From the NCBI GenBank assembly GCA_002352365.1, contig DEIJ01000088.1:1-8436 (forward strand): 8,436 bases of DNA. Direction: 5' to 3'. Source of the DNA: Dehalococcoidia bacterium UBA2777. Its GTDB lineage: Bacteria; Chloroflexota; Dehalococcoidia; UBA2247; UBA2777. Both the position numbers and the translations under genes were made by a program. The notes below the pieces were generated by a model. It did not search any database, had not been told where the DNA came from, and saw only the letters and a program-made list of their open reading frames with translations. Within the stretch, counting starts at the first letter, position 1, and every line of letters begins with the position of its first letter. Shown here piece by piece: positions 5,249 to 8,436 of the stretch.

Positions 5249-6820
5249 ATGCTGGTTACAGTGTATGGAGGGGCAGGGGTAATCGGGGGGAATAAAATTC
5301 TCCTTGAGGCTGATGGCACAACTTTATTCTTCGACTTTGGCATCAATTATGATCTCTGGTCTCAGTACTTTGAGGAATACTTAAAGCCTCGCTCCAGCCG
5401 AGGGCTCTTAGACCTGTTTGAAATAGGACTTCTTCCCCCTTTAAAAGGTATCTACCGAGATGACCTTTGGCCTTCTGGTGAGGATGTATGGAGCAGGATC
5501 CCCCAGTATATGCCAATTAGGGAGATCCATCCTGATGCTGTCCTTCTCTCCCATGCCCACCTAGATCATAGCGGACACATCTCCTTCCTCAACCCAACTA
5601 TCCCTATTATGTGCAGCACAGCCACGGCCTTCATCGCCAAGGCCATCCAGGATTCAGCAAGAGCGGACTTTGAGAAGGAGGTTTGCTACTTGGTGCCTCG
5701 AGAGGAGAAGGAGGGGCTCATTACCGCACAGGAGTGGCGGAGAAGTCCCAAAGTTCAGAGGCAGTTTGAGTTTGTCGATGGAGTGGAACTGCCACCGGAA
5801 GGTGAAAAGTTTTGGCAGGACTCAACTGATGGAAGGAAAATCAAGGCAACTTACCCCAAGGAAGGTTTGAGAGTTAATAGCCTCCCTATAAGGTCATTTC
5901 CCGTAGACCACTCCATCTATGGAGCAAGCGCATTTGCCGTGGAAACCTCTCAAGGATGGGTGGTGTATACTGGTGACCTTCGCTTACATGGTAAAAGAGG
6001 TAACCTCAGCAGAAAGTTCGTGGAGGAGGTAAGTAAGCTAAAGCCAGCGTTGCTGATTTGTGAAGGGAGCAATGTTGACTCCGAGGTAGTTTTCGAGGAG
6101 CAAATGGTGCTGGAGAGGGCTCTCAAGGCGGCCAAGCAAGGCGAAGGACAGCTTATCATCGCTGACTTTGGACCGAGGAATATAGAAAGGCTTTTGACCT
6201 TCAGGGAGGTGGCCCGAGGGTGTCATCGAAGGCTGGGCATCTTGGCTAAAGATGCCTTCCTCCTTGAGGCAATGCACCTAGTCATCGAGGAGGTGCCACA
6301 CCCACTTAAGGATGACACTTTAGTAGTCTATCGGGAGGTTAAAAGAGGGGAGAACTGGGAAAAGGACCTATATGCTCGCTACCAGGCTAAAGGTAAAACC
6401 ATTGGCCCCCAGGAGGTAAGACAGCATCCGGAAGATTATATTCTGTGCCTCAGCTTCTGGGATATTAATGAGCTCATTGATGTTAGGCCCGCTAGGGGAG
6501 GGATGTATGTTTATTCCTCCAGTGAAGCATTCAGCGAAGAGCAGCGTTTTGATGTTAAACGGCTGAGGAAGTGGCTGGAGCACTTTGGTCTCATGTCGTT
6601 AGGAGTCCCCGACCCCCAAACAGGCAAGGCAGCCGAGGAAGAGCAAGGTTTTCATGCCTCCGGTCATATTGCCGGCTCTCAGCTGTTTGAACTCATCGAG
6701 ACCATTGACCCTCAGATTGTAGTCCCCATACATACTGAGAAGCCACACCTTTTCTCCGAGCACCTAAGGAACAGAAGACGCGTTATAGAGCCAGAGGTTG
6801 GTGTTGCTATAGAGATTTGA
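5249..6820 (+). CDS. Beta-CASP metallo-beta-lactamase nuclease, RNase J-like
   Basis: The protein has 523 residues and is likely a cytosolic zinc-dependent ribonuclease. Metallo-beta-lactamase motif 2 is HAHLDH (H102, H104, D106, H107). H221 (VDHSIYG) fits motif 3 and D243 (VYTGDLRLHG) motif 4. Beta-CASP motifs follow: acidic motif A at E272 (ICEGSN), a motif B-like histidine at H473 (ASGHIAGSQ) and a motif C-like histidine at H495 (VPIHTEKPH). These resemble the SGH and PVHGE segments of RNase J. It differs from canonical RNase J: the stretch between FDFG (28-31) and motif 2 is about 30 residues longer, another charged insert spans about 140-205, and the chain ends 28 residues after motif C, so the RNase J C-terminal domain is missing. 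Exo- versus endonuclease activity cannot be told. The ATG lies 54 bp after tRNA-Val(TAC), with no clear Shine-Dalgarno site. Confidence 0.88.
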   Translation: MLVTVYGGAGVIGGNKILLEADGTTLFFDFGINYDLWSQYFEEYLKPRSSRGLLDLFEIGLLPPLKGIYRDDLWPSGEDVWSRIPQYMPIREIHPDAVLLSHAHLDHSGHISFLNPTIPIMCSTATAFIAKAIQDSARADFEKEVCYLVPREEKEGLITAQEWRRSPKVQRQFEFVDGVELPPEGEKFWQDSTDGRKIKATYPKEGLRVNSLPIRSFPVDHSIYGASAFAVETSQGWVVYTGDLRLHGKRGNLSRKFVEEVSKLKPALLICEGSNVDSEVVFEEQMVLERALKAAKQGEGQLIIADFGPRNIERLLTFREVARGCHRRLGILAKDAFLLEAMHLVIEEVPHPLKDDTLVVYREVKRGENWEKDLYARYQAKGKTIGPQEVRQHPEDYILCLSFWDINELIDVRPARGGMYVYSSSEAFSEEQRFDVKRLRKWLEHFGLMSLGVPDPQTGKAAEEEQGFHASGHIAGSQLFELIETIDPQIVVPIHTEKPHLFSEHLRNRRRVIEPEVGVAIEI

Positions 6821-6853
6821 GGTCTGGCAAGATAGGTGAGGGCTATGGTTTGT

Positions 6854-6930
6854 TGGTAGCGCATACCGGATTCGAACCGGTGATCTCCTCCTTGAGAGAG
6901 AGGTGTCCTAGGCCACTAGACGAATGCGCC
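6854..6930 (-). tRNA. tRNA-Glu, anticodon CTC
   Basis: Read on the minus strand, the acceptor GGCGCAT pairs with ATGCGCT (one G-U). The anticodon stem CCTCT/GGAGG holds loop CTCTCAA; the anticodon CTC corresponds to plus-strand 6894-6896. The T stem ACCGG/CCGGT carries TTCGAAT. Discriminator A is followed by an encoded CCA (6856-6854). It converges with the RNase J-like gene, whose stop is 33 bp away. A plus-strand open frame across it containing HTGFEPV is an antisense tRNA artefact. Confidence 0.96.
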
Positions 6931-7207
6931 ATAATTACTAAGAACTTTGAGCCACCCTACCTTCACCCCAGCAAGCCCAAAGGGACAAGCTTAACTAAGC
7001 TAATCTTCCCTGGGCATATCAAAAAAATACCTTGCAGAGTAAGTGTTGCCTTTCATTATTATCTTTAGAGCTGAGTAAGTCAAGTCCACCACTGGCGGCA
7101 TCGTGATGATAATGGCAGTAGTTGACACGTAAACTATAATAGCCGAATTTTTACGCCATGAGGTATCCGTCTCCCTGGTGAAGATTTGATGGGCGAAGTT
7201 TTAAAGC
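6931..7207. other. Intergenic stretch with no recognised gene
   Basis: No gene is recognisable on either strand. It must contain the minus-strand promoter of tRNA-Glu, but no clear box pair stands out. On the plus strand a TATAAT (7135-7140) with ATGGCA (7112-7117, 4 of 6) 17 bp upstream is a possible promoter for the NifU-like/HDAC-like pair. Confidence 0.4.
7112..7140 (+). promoter_or_regulatory. Possible promoter for the NifU-like/HDAC-like pair
   Basis: A perfect -10 TATAAT (7135-7140) stands 17 bp from ATGGCA (7112-7117), a weak -35 (4 of 6). The better-looking TTGACA at 7122-7127 is only 7 bp from TATAAT and cannot pair with it. The leader to the ATG at 7220 would be about 70 nt. Confidence 0.35.
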
Positions 7208-7214
7208 GGAGGTG
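7208..7214 (+). promoter_or_regulatory. Strong Shine-Dalgarno site fixing the NifU-like start at 7220
   Basis: GGAGGTG lies five bases before ATG 7220. It shows that translation was set to begin there, in a frame one base off from the rest of the gene, and not at the TTG at 7285 where the main frame could open. Confidence 0.75.
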
Positions 7215-7219
7215 AAAGC

Positions 7220-7521
7220 ATGAGGAGGAAAATGGAAGAGGTTTTGACCAAATAAGACCACGGCTAGGAGGTGCGGATATCCAATTGATAGATGTCAACG
7301 AAGGGGTAGTAACCCTGCAGTATTTTAGCGGAGCTGGCTGTTTGTCAGGTGAAAGAGGAGGCCACATGACGGAAGAATTAGTTCTCGAAATGCTCGAGGA
7401 ACAGCTTAAGCAAGAGGTGCCCGAGGCTAAGAAAGTGATCATAAATAATAAGATGAAGAGGGATTTTTCACCGCGTCCACCGTTTACCAAAAGTGCTGCT
7501 GAGGTGGCTGCTAGTCGATGA
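7220..7521 (+). pseudogene. NifU C-terminal-domain-like protein with one frameshift
   Basis: The gene resembles the small NifU C-terminal domain proteins that carry or deliver Fe-S clusters. From ATG 7220 it reads MRRKMEEVLTK and meets TAA at 7253. One base out of frame it continues IRPRLGGADIQLIDVNEGVV, then EQLKQEVPEAKKVI, matching the family pattern (VE.VL..IRP.L..DGGD..LVDV..GVV ... L...VPEVK.VI). One missing A in the ACCAAAT run at about 7249-7252 would explain the break. The family's cluster-binding CxxC (GxCxxCP) is not present: the place reads GAGCLSGERGGHMT with one Cys. The gene ends in TGA overlapping the ATG of the HDAC-like gene (ATGA). Either it is a decaying or cluster-less variant, or the frameshift is a sequencing error and the protein is intact at about 100 residues. 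Confidence 0.7.
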
Positions 7522-8366
7522 AACGGACGGGCATTTTCTTTCACTACCAGTATGGGGAGAGACTTCGGGATTTTCCTAGGGCACTGGAAGGAATCCTGGA
7601 CAAGGACAACGTCTTCTTTTACGATGCCTTCTACCCTGCAAAGCCCATTTCTTCCTTTGATTTGGAGCCTATTCCCGCTGAGCTCCTTTATCGAGTGCAT
7701 ACTTCAGAGATGGTCGAGCAAGTAAAGAGAAGCGGAGCTTTTGAGGGAGCGCTGTTCTCGGCAGCAGGCACTGTAGCGGCAGCAATCAGGATATGGAGGG
7801 GCGAGATAGATAATGCCTTCATCTTCACCGGATACGGAGATCATCATGCTGGCAGCCATTTCTTCGGCGGTGGCTGCTACTTCAATGGCACTGCCATAGC
7901 CATCTACGAGCTACGACAGCGCTTCGGGGCCGGGCGCTTCGCTATCATAGACACTGATGCTCACCACGGCAATGGCACTTGGCAGATTTTTGAAACCGAC
8001 CTCGATCTCCTTTACGTCTGCTTGTGCTCTGGCCCCACCTCTGAGAAGAACAACAAAGTGAACATTCAACTTCCCTGGAGTGTGAACGACGAGGAATATC
8101 TGAGGCTGGTCAGAGAAAACTTTGTCCGGCGAGCAACACGCTTTCAACCGGAGGCTATTTTCTGGAACTGGGGCTATGATGGGACCCAGGGGGAATACGG
8201 AGACATCGGACTCACCGCTGACTTCCATGTGCAGCTAGCCGGGGAGCTCAAGCGAGCAGCTGATGAGGCTTGCCGGGGCAGGCTCATTGTTGTCCTGTGC
8301 GGAGGGAGCCGGAGAGACCTAGCCCGGCATCTCATTCCTGAGATTATCCGAGTACTGGCGGGGTAG
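7518..8366 (+). CDS. Histone deacetylase superfamily protein (HDAC/AcuC/acetylpolyamine amidohydrolase-like)
   Basis: The 282-residue protein has the arginase/HDAC fold expected of zinc deacetylases that remove acetyl groups from lysines, polyamines or other amines. The histidine pair is H109-H110 in GDHHAG. Zinc ligands are D147 and H149 in IIDTDAHHGNGT, with the third, D221, in WNWGYDG. FNGTAIA (122-128) and INxQLPW-type positions (around 183-187) also match. Two features are unusual. The segment after D221 is GTQGEYGDIGLT instead of AHxxDPLG, and the C-terminal GGY motif that supplies the transition-state tyrosine is GGS (262-264). It is slightly shorter than typical bacterial members (about 300-370). 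Its ATG overlaps the NifU-like stop (ATGA), with GAGGTGG at 7501-7507, so translation is coupled. There is no signal peptide. Confidence 0.88.
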   Translation: MKRTGIFFHYQYGERLRDFPRALEGILDKDNVFFYDAFYPAKPISSFDLEPIPAELLYRVHTSEMVEQVKRSGAFEGALFSAAGTVAAAIRIWRGEIDNAFIFTGYGDHHAGSHFFGGGCYFNGTAIAIYELRQRFGAGRFAIIDTDAHHGNGTWQIFETDLDLLYVCLCSGPTSEKNNKVNIQLPWSVNDEEYLRLVRENFVRRATRFQPEAIFWNWGYDGTQGEYGDIGLTADFHVQLAGELKRAADEACRGRLIVVLCGGSRRDLARHLIPEIIRVLAG

Positions 8367-8379
8367 CATCACCTCATAT

Positions 8380-8436
8380 TCATTTCAGAAGCTTTGCTGC
8401 TATTCCATCCTTAAACGGATGTTCCACCCCATTTTC
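8380..8436 (-). CDS. C-terminus of an unidentified protein entering from the right edge
   Basis: The minus strand is open from the window edge to TGA at 8382-8380 and encodes 18 residues, ENGVEHPFKDGIAAKLLK. The composition is protein-like and the other two frames close quickly. The gene would converge on the HDAC-like gene with a 13-bp gap. It is too short to identify, and chance cannot be excluded. Confidence 0.35.
   Translation of the reverse strand, partial: ENGVEHPFKDGIAAKLLK

Noticed and set aside
6817..7068. Plus-strand open frame overlapping the RNase J-like stop
   Set aside because: Its HTGFEPVISSLRERC segment is the antisense of tRNA-Glu; nothing else in it looks like a protein.
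7122..7140. TTGACA and TATAAT close together
   Set aside because: The 7-bp spacing is far too short for a sigma70 promoter; only the TATAAT with a weaker upstream -35 is considered.
7081..7200. Possible coding remnant before the NifU-like gene
   Set aside because: Short open stretches on the plus strand (for example TTGGIVMIMAVVDT) gave no recognisable family and no consistent frame.
7134..7700. Minus-strand open frame of 188 codons
   Set aside because: It runs antisense through the NifU-like gene and the start of the HDAC-like gene, with Ser/Pro-rich composition and no motif.

Overview
The window looks like bacterial chromosomal DNA from an uncultured lineage. It has sigma70-type promoters, Shine-Dalgarno sites that mirror AGGAGGTGA, several TTG starts, a bacterial-type D-aminoacyl-tRNA deacylase and a dense set of tRNA genes. 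The gene content (zinc-ribbon/RNase HI/Dtd block, a clan AA aspartic protease fossil, a NifU-like protein, an HDAC-like amidohydrolase) would fit a Chloroflexota/Dehalococcoidia-like bacterium, but that placement is inference and cannot be settled from the window.

Positions 1-1680 hold no intact gene. They are a graveyard of insertion sequences, all read on the minus strand: an IS481/IS3-type helix-turn-helix transposase N-terminus (1-234), a shrunken IS110-type transposase (about 522-897) and an IS256/Mutator-type transposase (1050-1443). Each is broken by frameshifts, stops or deletions. Structured DNA lies among them: an 18-bp perfect palindrome (515-532), a 10-bp-stem hairpin (907-937), IS21-end-like repeats (956-999) and a distant 15-bp inverted pair (353-367 with 887-901).

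A strong promoter (1643-1671) then drives an intact radical SAM/SPASM protein (1684-2676) with almost no 5' leader. It meets, tail to tail, a minus-strand operon: zinc-ribbon coiled-coil protein (3552-4250), RNase HI family protein (3079-3564) and dtd (2673-3131). That operon starts at a divergent promoter region (4278-4348), which also fires tRNA-Val(CAC) on the plus strand.

Positions 4361-5194 are a tRNA region on the plus strand: Val(CAC), Leu(CAG), Arg(GCG) and Val(TAC). A decayed retropepsin-like aspartic protease, whose catalytic Asp has become Gly, sits between Leu and Arg. Next comes a beta-CASP/RNase J-like metallo-beta-lactamase nuclease (5249-6820), a convergent tRNA-Glu(CTC) (6854-6930), a NifU C-domain-like gene with one frameshift (7220-7521), and an HDAC-superfamily protein joined to it by an ATGA overlap (7518-8366). 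A minus-strand reading frame enters at the right edge (8380-8436).

Together, the intact genes are mostly RNA and translation housekeeping (tRNAs, Dtd, RNase HI, RNase J-like). Two unexplained enzymes stand out: the radical SAM/SPASM protein and the HDAC-like protein with a changed active-site motif. No CRISPR array, rRNA or complete mobile element is present.
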